This document shows, in pieces, positions 17,345-26,811 of a DNA stretch of 64,000 nt. Every line of letters begins with the position of its first letter. The first letter of the stretch is position 1. The notes below the pieces were generated by a model, which worked only from the letters and a program-made list of their open reading frames with translations, was not told where the DNA came from and did not search any database. Source of the stretch: Enterobacter sp. RHBSTW-00175 (GTDB taxonomy: Bacteria > Pseudomonadota > Gammaproteobacteria > Enterobacterales > Enterobacteriaceae); assembly GCF_013927005.1 (NCBI RefSeq), contig NZ_CP055930.1, positions 2,728,001 to 2,792,000 on the forward strand, in the 5' to 3' direction. The position numbers were made by a program, and so were the translations under genes.

Positions 17345-18748
17345 TCACAACAACGCCCCGAGGCTCAACGCCACCATAATCACCACCGTCAGGATCGCCA
17401 GCAAAGGGGCAACCCACTTCAGGTAACGCACGTAGGGGACGCGGGCGATCGCCAGCCCGCCCATCACGACGGCAGAGGTCGGCGTGACCAGGTTAACGAT
17501 GCCGGAAGCCGACTGATAAGCCGTCACTACCAGGTCGCGGTTGACGTTAGCGAAATCGGCAAGCGGTGCCATGATCGGCATCGTCAGAACGGCAAGGCCG
17601 GATGAAGAAGGCACAAGAAACGACAACACCACCTCCAGCCAGTACATCACGTTGATAAATGCGACGGTCGGCAAACCGCTCACCAGCCCTTCAGCGCTGT
17701 GCAAAATGGTGTGGGTAATCATGCCCTTATCCATTATCACTACGATACCGCGCGCAATACCGATAATCAGCGCGACACCCAGCAAATCCCGCGCGCCGTT
17801 GATAAAGGTTGAGGTAAGTTCTTCTTCGCTCATGCGGGCGATAAGCCCGACGATGATCGCGCTGGCGAGGAACACCGCGGAGATCTCCGCCATCCACCAG
17901 CCAAGCACCGCCACGCCGTAAATCATCACCGCGAAGGCGAGGGCGAAAATCACGAGGATGATTTTGCGCACCGGGGTAAATTCCAGCGACTGTTCGCCTT
18001 TGTTGCCGAGGAAATGGGCGAGGTTTTCTTCCTGCTTGTCTGCAACGATAGAGAGAGACGGATCCTTGCGCACTTTACGGGCGTAACGCATTACCCACGC
18101 CACGCAGATGACCCAGCCAATCACCAGTAGCGCCACGCGCAGGGCGATACCGTTGGTAAAGGGGATCCCGGCGGCGTTGGCGGCGATCACCGTGGCAAAC
18201 GGGTTGATGGTGGAGCCGAGCGTGCCGATCCCGGCGCCAAGCAGCACGGTAGACGCCGCCACCACCGGATCAAAACGGGCAGCCAGCATCACCGGCACCA
18301 GCAGCGTGTAGAACGGCAGGGACTCCTCGGCCATACCGTAAATCGTGCCACCTGCGGCAAACAGCGCCATCAGGATCGGGATCATCCACTCTTCGCGACC
18401 CCTCAGGCGGGTGGTGACACGCTCGATCCCGGCATCAATGGCCCCGGTTTTGGTGACGATCCCCAGAAACCCCCCGATGATCAGAATGAACAATGCCACG
18501 TCGATCGCACCCGCCTGACCAGACTCGGGATCGTACAGCCCGGCGATAGGAGCCATCAGCACCGAAATAATGCCCTGCGGATGTGCGGCAACGTGGGCGT
18601 AAGTTCCGGCAATGGGCACTTCTTTGCCGAGGGCCGCGTTCATTGCCATCTGGTACTGACCGGCCGGAACAACCCAGCTCAGCGCGGCCACAACGGCAAT
18701 CAGAAAGAAGAGAATGGTGTAAGCAGAGGGAAACCTGAATTTGCCCAT
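17345..18748 (-). CDS. arcD: YfcC-family arginine/ornithine transporter of the arc operon
   Basis: A 467-residue inner membrane protein with about 12 hydrophobic segments and the YfcC family features (start SAYTILFFLIAVVAALSWV, internal GGTIYGMAEESLPF and a C-terminal VTPTSAVVMGGLAIARVPY). It belongs to the C4-dicarboxylate/YfcC superfamily, not to the classical APC-type ArcD. Its place between arcB and the ArgR paralogue suggests that it exchanges arginine for ornithine for the deiminase pathway. The gap to arcB is 47 bp. Substrate is inferred from context. Confidence 0.8.
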   Translation of the reverse strand: MGKFRFPSAYTILFFLIAVVAALSWVVPAGQYQMAMNAALGKEVPIAGTYAHVAAHPQGIISVLMAPIAGLYDPESGQAGAIDVALFILIIGGFLGIVTKTGAIDAGIERVTTRLRGREEWMIPILMALFAAGGTIYGMAEESLPFYTLLVPVMLAARFDPVVAASTVLLGAGIGTLGSTINPFATVIAANAAGIPFTNGIALRVALLVIGWVICVAWVMRYARKVRKDPSLSIVADKQEENLAHFLGNKGEQSLEFTPVRKIILVIFALAFAVMIYGVAVLGWWMAEISAVFLASAIIVGLIARMSEEELTSTFINGARDLLGVALIIGIARGIVVIMDKGMITHTILHSAEGLVSGLPTVAFINVMYWLEVVLSFLVPSSSGLAVLTMPIMAPLADFANVNRDLVVTAYQSASGIVNLVTPTSAVVMGGLAIARVPYVRYLKWVAPLLAILTVVIMVALSLGALL

Positions 18749-18795
18749 GATGTTCTCCTGAAACCCGGCGCGCCCCGTGGCACGCCGGGCGGTGA

Positions 18796-19800
18796 TTAGT
18801 CGCCGAGTGTCGCCACCATGACCGCTTTAATGGTGTGCATCCGGTTTTCGGCTTCGTCGAAGACGATAGAGTTCGGTGATTCAAAGACCTCTTCCGTCAC
18901 TTCCAGCCCTTTCAGGCCGTAGGCCATTTCGATTTCGCGACCCACTTTGGTGTGCTCGTTATGGAACGCAGGCAGGCAGTGCATGAACTTGACGTTCGGG
19001 TTGCCGGTGGCTTTCATCACCCTTGCGTTGATCTGGTACGGCGTCATCAGGCTGACGCGCTCGGCCCAGGCTTCCTTCGGCTCGCCCATCGATACCCACA
19101 CGTCGGTGTAGAGGAAATCGGTGCCGTGAACGCCTTCTTCTACGTCGTCTGTCAGGGTGATGCGTGCGCCCGTTTCTTTGGCGATGGCGCGGCACTGCTC
19201 AACCAGCCCGGCTTCTGGCCAGAAGGATTTCGGCGCCACAAGACGGATATCCATGCCCATTTTGGCGGCGCCCACCATCAGTGAATTGCCCATGTTGTTG
19301 CGTGCATCGCCCAGGTAGGCAAAGCTCAGCTCCGGCAGGGTTTTGCCCGGCGCGTGCTCGAGCATGGTCATCAGGTCGGCAAGAATTTGGGTCGGGTGGA
19401 ATTCATCGGTCAGGCCGTTCCAGACCGGCACGCCCGCATACTCGCCAAGCTCCTCAACAATCGCCTGGCCGTAGCCGCGATACTCGATGCCGTCGTACAT
19501 GCGGCCCAGCACGCGGGCGGTGTCTTTCATCGACTCTTTATGCCCAATTTGTGAGCCGCTTGGGCCGAGATAGGTCACCTGCGCGCCCTGGTCGAACGCG
19601 CCCACTTCAAAGGCGCAGCGCGTGCGGGTGGAGGTTTTTTCAAAAATCAGCGCGATGTTTTTGCCGACCAGGGTTTGCTTTTCGCGTCCGGCTTTTTTGG
19701 CGGCTTTCAGGTCAATGGCGAGGTCGATCAGGTACTGGATCTCTGCCGGGGTGTAGTCCAGCAGTTTGAGGAAATTGCGGTTTTTCAGGTTGATGGTCAT
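18796..19800 (-). CDS. arcB: Ornithine carbamoyltransferase, catabolic (arc operon)
   Basis: A 334-residue OTCase with [16 protein letters not shown] (carbamoyl-phosphate site), [12 protein letters not shown] and HCLPAFH (ornithine-site cysteine loop). In the arginine deiminase pathway it runs phosphorolysis of citrulline to ornithine and carbamoyl phosphate. A second OTCase gene (argI, 23377-24381) lies nearby; the two are clearly different sequences of equal length. Linkage with arcC and arcA supports the catabolic role. Confidence 0.92.
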   Translation of the reverse strand: MTINLKNRNFLKLLDYTPAEIQYLIDLAIDLKAAKKAGREKQTLVGKNIALIFEKTSTRTRCAFEVGAFDQGAQVTYLGPSGSQIGHKESMKDTARVLGRMYDGIEYRGYGQAIVEELGEYAGVPVWNGLTDEFHPTQILADLMTMLEHAPGKTLPELSFAYLGDARNNMGNSLMVGAAKMGMDIRLVAPKSFWPEAGLVEQCRAIAKETGARITLTDDVEEGVHGTDFLYTDVWVSMGEPKEAWAERVSLMTPYQINARVMKATGNPNVKFMHCLPAFHNEHTKVGREIEMAYGLKGLEVTEEVFESPNSIVFDEAENRMHTIKAVMVATLGD

Positions 19801-19835
19801 GGGTAAATCCTTTTTAAATCGTTAGCTGTCTGATG

Positions 19836-19913
19836 CCCTCACCCCGGCCCTCTCCCACGGGGAGAGGGGGGCTTACATTCCCTCTCCCTCCGGGAGAGGG
19901 TTAGGGTGAGGGG
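19836..19913. repeat. Double palindromic extragenic repeat between arcC and arcB
   Basis: Two GC-rich palindromic units follow each other: CCCTCACCCCGGCCCTCTCC... and ...GGGAGAGGGTTAGGGTGAGG. They belong to the same repeat family as those at 11756/13068-13091 and 23322-23360. The unit lies in the arc transcript and could form strong hairpins that separate arcA-arcC from arcB-arcD-argR expression. Confidence 0.75.
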
Positions 19914-19923
19914 AAACGGGTGC

Positions 19924-20835
19924 TCAATTACGAATCAACGTGCCTTTTTCGCCCGCCAGGATCTCCGCGCCATCGGCCAGTGCGCCGATCCCGGCAATGC
20001 CGTTGCAGGTTTCAACAAATTCGCGGCAGGCGGCCACTTTCGGCCCCATCGAGCCGGCGTCGAACTGCATCTCTCTGAGCAGTTCCGGCGTGACCTGTGC
20101 CAGCGGTCGCTGGGTGGGTTTGCCCCAGTCGAGATACACCGCATCGGCATCGGTCAGGATCAGCAGGGCATCGGCCTCTATCTGGCGTGCCAGCAGCGCA
20201 GCGGACAGATCTTTGTCGATAACCGCTTCAATGCCGTGGTAGCCGTTGGCGTTTTCCACCACCGGAACCCCGCCGCCACCGTTACAAATCACCAGGTGAT
20301 CGCGCTGGATAAGCGCGGTAATGGCATCGCTCTCGACAATGCGTTTCGGCTGCGGGGAAGGCACCACGCGGCGGAAGTAGCGGCCATCGGCCTTAAACAC
20401 CCAGCCTTTTTCCGCTGCCAGCGCGCTGGCTTGTTCTTCGCTGTAGACCGGGCCGATGTACTTGGTCGGGTGAGTAAATGCCGGGTCGGCAGCATCCACT
20501 TCCACCTGGGTGAGCAGCACGCTTACTTCACGCTGGGGCAGATTGTTTTTCAGCGCTTGCTGGAGCATGTAGCCGATCATCCCCTGGCTTTCGGCTCCGA
20601 GGATGTCGAGCGGGTAGGGCGTGACCTTGTCATACGCGCTGTTTTGCAACGCCAGCAGCCCGACCTGAGGCCCGTTGCCGTGTACCAGCACCACGCGCCA
20701 CTGCTCGGTAAGCCCGGCGATGGTGCGGGCCGCCAGCTCGATGTTCTGGCGCTGGATCTCCGCTTCCAGTGGTTCACCGCGTTTGAGCAACGCGTTACCG
20801 CCAAGTGCGACGACCAGAGTGGGTTTTCTTTCCAT
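19924..20835 (-). CDS. arcC: Carbamate kinase
   Basis: A 303-residue amino acid kinase family protein. Motifs: VVALGGNALL at residues 8-17, VHGNGPQVG, ICNGGGGVPV and LLILTDADAVYL. It transfers phosphate from carbamoyl phosphate to ADP, the ATP-forming step of the arginine deiminase pathway. It starts 10 bp after the arcA stop codon, so the two are co-transcribed and probably coupled in translation. Confidence 0.95.
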   Translation of the reverse strand: MERKPTLVVALGGNALLKRGEPLEAEIQRQNIELAARTIAGLTEQWRVVLVHGNGPQVGLLALQNSAYDKVTPYPLDILGAESQGMIGYMLQQALKNNLPQREVSVLLTQVEVDAADPAFTHPTKYIGPVYSEEQASALAAEKGWVFKADGRYFRRVVPSPQPKRIVESDAITALIQRDHLVICNGGGGVPVVENANGYHGIEAVIDKDLSAALLARQIEADALLILTDADAVYLDWGKPTQRPLAQVTPELLREMQFDAGSMGPKVAACREFVETCNGIAGIGALADGAEILAGEKGTLIRN

Positions 20836-20845
20836 GATGGCTCCT

Positions 20846-22066
20846 TTAAATTCCGTCGCGTTCCAGCGGGCAGCTCATGCAGCGCGCGCCGCCACGGCCA
20901 CGCCCCAGTTCGTCGCCAGGGATTGGCAACACGGTGATCCCGGCCTTGTCGTACTTCTCGTTGGTCCAGATGTTGCGCTCGTAGCCAATCACCACGCCCG
21001 GGCGGATGGTCAGCACGTTGTTGGCGTCGTTCCACTGTTCGCGTTCGGCTTCAAAGGCATCGCCACCGGTGGTGATCAGGCGCACGTGGTTAATGCCGAG
21101 CGCTTTTTTGATGGCGTGGAGCAGGTCGGTTTCCTGGGTGCGCAGCAGGCCGCCGCGTCCATCCGGCGTGAGCGTCCAGCACTGGGCGTCTTTGCGCACC
21201 ACTTCCGGGTAGACGGAGAAGGTGTCGACATCGATGTGGGTCATCACCGTGTCGAGGTGCATACAGGAGCGGTGTTTTGGCAGCTCAACGGCGATCACGC
21301 GTTCGGCCTGGCGGTGTTTGAACAGACTGTTGGCAAGGAACTCCACGCCCTGCGGGGTGGTGCGTTCAGACATACCGATTAATACCGCGCCACGGCCAAT
21401 CACTAATACATCGCCGCCCTCTAATGTTGCGTGGTCGTAATTAATATTGTCGTCACCGAAGTACTTAATAAAATCACCGTCGGCAAAAGCAGGATGCCAG
21501 CGATATATAGCACGCAGGTTATTGGTTTCACGCTGGCGGGCGGGTTTGGCCATTGGGTTAATGGACACGCCGTTATATATCCAGCAGGAGGTATCGCGGG
21601 TAAATAAATGGTTTGGCAGCGGCTTCATAATAAAATCGTTTGCCGTGTGGGTATCGACGACCATATTTTTAATTGCCGCCGGAATTTCACCGTAGGTTAA
21701 TCCGCCGCTTAACCGGCGTGCCAGCTCGCGATGCGGCATATCGGCCAGCCAGCCGCGGACATCGCCTGCAAAGGTTGGCCCCAGGCGATAGTCAGAGATT
21801 TGGGTTTCCAGCAGCCAGGCTTTGGCGTCTGCAATATCAAGGGTTTGTGTCAGAAGGTCGGTTAACAGCAGGACTTCCACACCCTGCTCGCGCAGCGTGT
21901 TTGCGAATATGTCATGTTCTTCACCCGCACGTTCAACGGATAACACATCATCGAATAATAATTCCTGGCAATTCGAAGGGGTTAAGCGTTTTAAACTTAA
22001 ATTAGGGCGATGCAGCATAACACTGCGCAATTGACCAATTTCAGAACCGACGTAATGCTTTTCCAT
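20846..22066 (-). CDS. arcA: Arginine deiminase
   Basis: A 406-residue enzyme that hydrolyses arginine to citrulline and ammonia. The guanidino-group-modifying fold motifs are visible: [39 protein letters not shown], and the C-terminal catalytic cysteine in [16 protein letters not shown]. It is the first gene of the arc cluster, with a 669-bp upstream region carrying a CRP-like site. The pathway supports ATP formation and acid tolerance. Confidence 0.96.
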   Translation of the reverse strand: MEKHYVGSEIGQLRSVMLHRPNLSLKRLTPSNCQELLFDDVLSVERAGEEHDIFANTLREQGVEVLLLTDLLTQTLDIADAKAWLLETQISDYRLGPTFAGDVRGWLADMPHRELARRLSGGLTYGEIPAAIKNMVVDTHTANDFIMKPLPNHLFTRDTSCWIYNGVSINPMAKPARQRETNNLRAIYRWHPAFADGDFIKYFGDDNINYDHATLEGGDVLVIGRGAVLIGMSERTTPQGVEFLANSLFKHRQAERVIAVELPKHRSCMHLDTVMTHIDVDTFSVYPEVVRKDAQCWTLTPDGRGGLLRTQETDLLHAIKKALGINHVRLITTGGDAFEAEREQWNDANNVLTIRPGVVIGYERNIWTNEKYDKAGITVLPIPGDELGRGRGGARCMSCPLERDGI

Positions 22067-23188
<1,122 letters not shown>

Positions 23189-23194
23189 AACGGG

Positions 23195-23320
23195 TTTGCT
23201 CCCTCTCCCCGTGCAAGGTAAAAGCAAAAACGACAACGCTGTTGTCGTTTTTTAATGTTTGCTCCCTCTCCCCGTGCAAGGTAAAAACAAAAACGACAAC
23301 GTTGTTGTCGTTTTTTAATG
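23195..23320. repeat. Tandem 63-bp repeat, each unit with a terminator-like hairpin
   Basis: Two complete 63-bp units (23195-23257 and 23258-23320) are nearly identical, and a third begins at 23321 (TTTGCTCCCTCTCCCCGTG) before turning into the palindromic repeat. Each unit holds AAAAACGACAAC followed by GTTGTCGTTTTTT, a hairpin with T-tract on the plus strand. The repeats lie between the convergent tabA and argI genes and probably terminate both. Confidence 0.88.
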
Positions 23321-23321
23321 T

Positions 23322-23360
23322 TTGCTCCCTCTCCCCGTGGGAGAGGGCTGGGGTGAGGGC
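23322..23360. repeat. Palindromic extragenic repeat
   Basis: CTCCCTCTCCCCGTGGGAGA continuing to GGGCTGGGGTGAGGG forms a GC-rich palindrome of the same family as at 19836-19913 and the one split by the IS481 element. It lies 17 bp beyond the argI stop codon. Confidence 0.7.
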
Positions 23361-23376
23361 ACCAGCCCGCAGAGGA

Positions 23377-24381
23377 TCACACCCCAAGCGTCGCCACCAT
23401 CACCGCCTTAATGGTATGCATCCGGTTTTCTGCCTGGTCGAACACAATACTCGCCGCCGACTCAAACACCTCGTCCGTCACTTCCATCCCACCGTGCAGG
23501 TCGAACTCTTTCGCCATCTGCTTGCCGAGCGTGGTCTGGTCGTCATGGAATGCAGGCAGACAGTGCAGGAACTTCACGTCCGGGTTGCCGGTCAGCGCCA
23601 TCATCTGGCTGTTCACCTGATAGCTGCGCAGCAGCGCAATACGCTCCGCCCACTTCTCTTTTGCCTCGCCCATCGACACCCACACGTCGGTATAGATGAA
23701 GTCAGCGCCTTTCACGCCTGCCGCCACATCTTCCGTCAGGGTGATTTTCCCGCCGTTCTTCGCGGCCAGCGCGCTGCACTCTGCCACCAGGCTCTCTTCC
23801 GGCCAGCAGGCTTTTGGCGCCACCAGGCGCAGATCCAGCCCGGTCAACGCGGCGGCTTCAAGCATGGAATTGCCCATGTTGTTACGCGCATCGCCCGCAT
23901 ACACCAGCGTCATCTCGTTAAACGCTTTGTCTGGCAGATGCTCCTGCATGGTCAGCAGGTCGGCTAACAGCTGAGTTGGGTGGAACTCGTTGGTCAGCCC
24001 GTTCCACACTGGCACGCCAGCATACTGCGCCAGGGTTTCAACCACTTCCTGACCGTGGCCACGGTACTGAATGCCATCGTACATGCGGCCCAGCACGCGC
24101 GCGGTATCTTTAATTGATTCTTTATGCCCAATCTGGCTGCCGCTCGGCCCTAAATACGTGACGCGCGCGCCCTGGTCAAATGCGGCAACTTCGAAAGAGC
24201 ATCGTGTACGGGTTGAGTCTTTTTCGAAGATGAGCGCGATGTTTTTACCGGTAAGCTTCTGTACTTCCTTGCCATTTTTTTTATCAGCTTTGAGCTGTGC
24301 GGCAAGTGTCAGCAGAGAGGTGAATTGTGCAGGGGTAAAGTCGAGCAATTTCAGAAAGTGTTTCTTATACAGATCAGACAT
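23377..24381 (-). CDS. argI: Ornithine carbamoyltransferase, anabolic
   Basis: A 334-residue OTCase with [28 protein letters not shown] and [11 protein letters not shown]. It makes citrulline from ornithine and carbamoyl phosphate in arginine biosynthesis. Tandem ARG boxes lie immediately upstream, and its neighbours tabA and rraB are those of E. coli argI, which separate it from the catabolic arcB copy 3.6 kb away. Confidence 0.95.
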   Translation of the reverse strand: MSDLYKKHFLKLLDFTPAQFTSLLTLAAQLKADKKNGKEVQKLTGKNIALIFEKDSTRTRCSFEVAAFDQGARVTYLGPSGSQIGHKESIKDTARVLGRMYDGIQYRGHGQEVVETLAQYAGVPVWNGLTNEFHPTQLLADLLTMQEHLPDKAFNEMTLVYAGDARNNMGNSMLEAAALTGLDLRLVAPKACWPEESLVAECSALAAKNGGKITLTEDVAAGVKGADFIYTDVWVSMGEAKEKWAERIALLRSYQVNSQMMALTGNPDVKFLHCLPAFHDDQTTLGKQMAKEFDLHGGMEVTDEVFESAASIVFDQAENRMHTIKAVMVATLGV

Positions 24382-24408
24382 TTTATCCTCACATGGCGAA
24401 CGCCACTT

Positions 24409-24447
24409 ATTGAATTAAAATTCACTTTATATGTATGAATATTCATT
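24409..24447 (-). promoter_or_regulatory. Tandem ARG boxes upstream of argI
   Basis: ATTGAATTAAAATTCACT (24409-24426) is a near-consensus 18-bp ARG box. A second, weaker box TATGTATGAATATTCATT occupies 24430-24447, giving the usual 3-bp spacing of paired boxes. They lie 28-66 bp upstream of the argI start codon and would let arginine-loaded ArgR repress transcription. Confidence 0.85.
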
Positions 24448-24545
24448 TGCAACCCCGTTTCACAAATCTTTCTTACAAAGGTGGAGGCAAACACGTCCGT
24501 GTGTGAAAATAGAAGTATCTGCCGCACTTTAAAGAGGAATGAGCC

Positions 24546-24968
24546 ATGGCAAACCCGGAACTACTGGAAGAGCAACGCGAAGAGACGCGTCTGATTATTG
24601 AGGAACTGCTGGAAGACGGCAGCGATCCGGACGCGCTGTACACCATCGAGCACCATTTCTCTGCTGACGATTTCGAAGCGCTGGAAAAGCTGGCGGTTGA
24701 AGCCTTCAAACTGGGTTACGAAGTGACCGAGCCAGAAGAGCTGGAAGTGGAAGAGGGCGACACCGTGATCTGCTGCGATATCCTGAGCGAAGGCGCGCTG
24801 AAAGCAGAGCTTATTGATGCGCAGGTAGAACAGCTGATGAACCTGGCCGAGAAGTTTGAAGTGGAATACGACGGCTGGGGAACCTACTTCGAAGATCCGA
24901 ACGGTGAAGACGGCGACGAAGATGACGAAGATTTCATCGACGAAGACGACGATGGCGTGCGCCACTGA
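24546..24968 (+). CDS. rraB: Ribonuclease E inhibitor RraB
   Basis: A 140-residue acidic protein. The start [17 protein letters not shown] and the Asp/Glu-rich tail ([16 protein letters not shown]) match E. coli RraB (YjgD). It binds the C-terminal half of RNase E and alters degradosome composition and mRNA turnover. It is divergent from argI and followed by a strong hairpin and miaE. Confidence 0.95.
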   Translation: MANPELLEEQREETRLIIEELLEDGSDPDALYTIEHHFSADDFEALEKLAVEAFKLGYEVTEPEELEVEEGDTVICCDILSEGALKAELIDAQVEQLMNLAEKFEVEYDGWGTYFEDPNGEDGDEDDEDFIDEDDDGVRH

Positions 24969-24977
24969 TTGTATTTT

Positions 24978-24997
24978 GCGGCAGCTTCGGCTGCCGC
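24978..24997 (+). other. UUCG-capped hairpin between rraB and miaE
   Basis: GCGGCAGCTTCGGCTGCCGC forms a perfect eight-pair stem with a UUCG tetraloop. No T-tract follows, so it is better read as an mRNA-stabilising or partially terminating hairpin just before the miaE ribosome site (AGGAA, 25001-25005). Confidence 0.65.
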
Positions 24998-25010
24998 TTC
25001 AGGAACCCTA

Positions 25011-25769
25011 ATGGATTACCCGCAGATACTCGCCCCCGTACTCAACTTCCTCCAGTGCCCGACCCCGCAAGCATGGATTGATAAAGCCCGCGACCCGGCC
25101 AACCTGCCGCTGCTGCTGACCGACCACATGGTGTGTGAACTCAAAGCCGCACAGACTGCGCTCCTGCTGGTGCGTAAATATGTCGCCGATGAAAGCGGTG
25201 CCGACGCGCTGCTCGACTGGCTTAAACCCTACGAAGTCTTTACCTTCCGCGACGGCCCGGAGCCAGACTTCATCGCCCTGCACAAGCAGATTGGCAAAAG
25301 CGTGATGCCCAAAACTGACGATCCGTGGGGCCAGTTGCTTATCGACAGCATGGTGCTGCTGATAAAGGAAGAGCTGCACCACTTCTGGCAGGTGCGCGAG
25401 GCGATGCTGGCGCGTGATATTCCGTACGTCAAAATCACCGCCAGCCGCTACGCCAAAGGGATGCTGAAAGAAGTGCGCACTCACGAACCGCTGACGCTTA
25501 TCGACAAGCTGATTTGCGGGGCCTATATCGAAGCCCGCTCCTGCGAGCGCTTTGCCGCACTGGCGCCGTTCCTCGACGACGATTTGCAGAAGTTCTACCT
25601 GTCGCTGCTGCGCTCGGAAGCACGCCATTATCAGGACTATCTGACCCTTGCCCAGCAGGTGAGCGACAACGATATCTCACCCCGGGTACAGCTTTTTGGT
25701 GAAATTGAAGCCACACTTATCTCGACACCGGACAACGAGTTCCGCTTCCATAGTGGCGTGCCGGTGTAA
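25011..25769 (+). CDS. miaE: tRNA-(ms2io6A)-hydroxylase
   Basis: A 252-residue ferritin-like di-iron monooxygenase. The iron ligands are visible in VLLIKEELHHFWQV (ExxH), GAYIEARSCERF and LLRSEARHYQDY (ExxH). It hydroxylates the isopentenyl group of 2-methylthio-N6-isopentenyladenosine at tRNA position 37, an oxygen-dependent step. The gene is present in Salmonella and many enterics but absent from E. coli K-12. The start at MDYPQILAPV is preceded by AGGAA; an upstream in-frame start lies inside the hairpin region. Confidence 0.94.
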   Translation: MDYPQILAPVLNFLQCPTPQAWIDKARDPANLPLLLTDHMVCELKAAQTALLLVRKYVADESGADALLDWLKPYEVFTFRDGPEPDFIALHKQIGKSVMPKTDDPWGQLLIDSMVLLIKEELHHFWQVREAMLARDIPYVKITASRYAKGMLKEVRTHEPLTLIDKLICGAYIEARSCERFAALAPFLDDDLQKFYLSLLRSEARHYQDYLTLAQQVSDNDISPRVQLFGEIEATLISTPDNEFRFHSGVPV

Positions 25770-25799
25770 ACCGACACTGCAAAAGGATGCGAGATCGAG

Positions 25800-26531
25800 A
25801 TGAAAAAAACGTGGATGCGTATTGTCGTGGTGGCCGTAGTGGCGGCCGCTGTGGCGTTCTGGGTCTATTATGATAAGCAGCGCTTGCAGCAAGATCCTGA
25901 ACAACAGCTTGATACCACCCTGAACGCCATGCCCGCCTGGCAGGTGCTGAAAGAACAAGAGCCGGCGCTGCAAAAGCGCATCCGCGAGCAGATCCTCACC
26001 ATGCAGAAGGCGGGCGAATCTGAACAGCACATCATCGATGTGATCCAACCGCAAATCCTCAACCTGCAAATGTCGCGCCTGCAATACGCCCCGGATGCCA
26101 ACGTGGTGGAGTATATGAAGGCCAATATGGAGCAGACCGCCTCCATCCAGAAGGTGAGTGACGATGCCTGCTTCCGGTTCTTGTATCCCGGCGTGAAGGG
26201 CGGCGTGAACCCGATGCGGGTGCTCGATAAGCCGATGATGCAGCGTCGAATGCAGGCCGATGCCGACATGATGCGCGCCGCCTACGGGAAAAACCGCCAC
26301 ACCGTAACACCCGAGGAGCGCGCCGCCGCCGTAGCCGATGTGCGACCCATAATGAAGGAACTTGCCGACAAATACGGCGAGGCCATCCAGCTGCTGCAAA
26401 CTCCTGAGAAAGCGGTGGGCAAGGAGAAGCTCTCGTGCGATATGGTGCAGGATATGTGGGCGAAGGTGCTGAAGCTGCCAGAGCCGAAGGCAGCAGGCGT
26501 GATTCGACTGGCGGTTTCCGAGCTGGATTGA
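25800..26531 (+). CDS. Membrane-anchored protein of unknown function
   Basis: A 243-residue protein with one N-terminal hydrophobic segment (residues 6-23, MRIVVVAVVAAAVAFWVYY) and a long charged, Gln- and Met-rich, largely helical remainder (many EQ/QM repeats such as LTMQKAGESEQH). Two cysteines (DDACFRF and KLSCDMVQ) could pair in the periplasm. It follows miaE by 30 bp and a GGATGCGAGA ribosome region, so it may be co-expressed with it. I do not recognise a named family. Confidence 0.8.
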   Translation: MKKTWMRIVVVAVVAAAVAFWVYYDKQRLQQDPEQQLDTTLNAMPAWQVLKEQEPALQKRIREQILTMQKAGESEQHIIDVIQPQILNLQMSRLQYAPDANVVEYMKANMEQTASIQKVSDDACFRFLYPGVKGGVNPMRVLDKPMMQRRMQADADMMRAAYGKNRHTVTPEERAAAVADVRPIMKELADKYGEAIQLLQTPEKAVGKEKLSCDMVQDMWAKVLKLPEPKAAGVIRLAVSELD

Positions 26532-26581
26532 TGAGTGTGCTGATTTTTTGGGCACTTAGCGTGGGTTTAGCGCGTCGCTGC

Positions 26582-26609
26582 TTGCATGGCGGCGCGCGAC
26601 AGGTATAAT
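26582..26609 (+). promoter_or_regulatory. leuX promoter
   Basis: TTGCAT (26582-26587) and TATAAT (26604-26609) with a 16-bp spacer precede the tRNA gene by 27 bp. The spacing and perfect -10 suit a strong tRNA promoter. Confidence 0.75.
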
Positions 26610-26636
26610 CCACAACGTTTCCGCATCCCCTTCAGT

Positions 26637-26721
26637 GCCGAAGTGGCGAAATCGGTAGACGCAGTTGATTCAAAATCAACCGTAGAAATACGTGCCGGTT
26701 CGAGTCCGGCCTTCGGCACCA
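26637..26721 (+). tRNA. leuX: tRNA-Leu (CAA anticodon)
   Basis: An 85-nt class II tRNA with the encoded CCA-containing end GGCACCA. The acceptor GCCGAAG pairs with CTTCGGC, the anticodon stem-loop is TTGATTCAAAATCAA with anticodon CAA reading UUG, and a long variable arm (CGTAGAAATACG) is present. The sequence is essentially that of E. coli leuX, a well-known integration site for islands and prophages; here a recombinase gene begins 91 bp downstream. Confidence 0.97.
26697..26721 (+). repeat. attL: Left attachment site in the leuX 3' end
   Basis: GGTTCGAGTCCGGCCTTCG (26697-26715) followed by GCACCA is repeated at 38326-38349, there as the 19-bp identical block then CACCA with one base missing. 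The pair brackets about 11.6 kb with a tyrosine recombinase at the left end, as expected for site-specific integration into the tRNA T-arm and 3' end. Confidence 0.82.
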
Positions 26722-26811
26722 AGTCTCATGTAAGTCATTGTTTTAAGACAATTTAATCCATAATCTTGCTTGAAATCGCGTAACCCCTCTTACAAAAGGG
26801 TATACGAGGCG

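Noticed and set aside
19906..20937. A 343-residue plus-strand frame opposite arcC and the start of its upstream region
   Set aside because: It is antisense to the well-conserved arcC and shows no domain of its own.
23195..23360. CRISPR array
   Set aside because: Only two full tandem units with no variable spacers; the repeats are contiguous and terminator-like.
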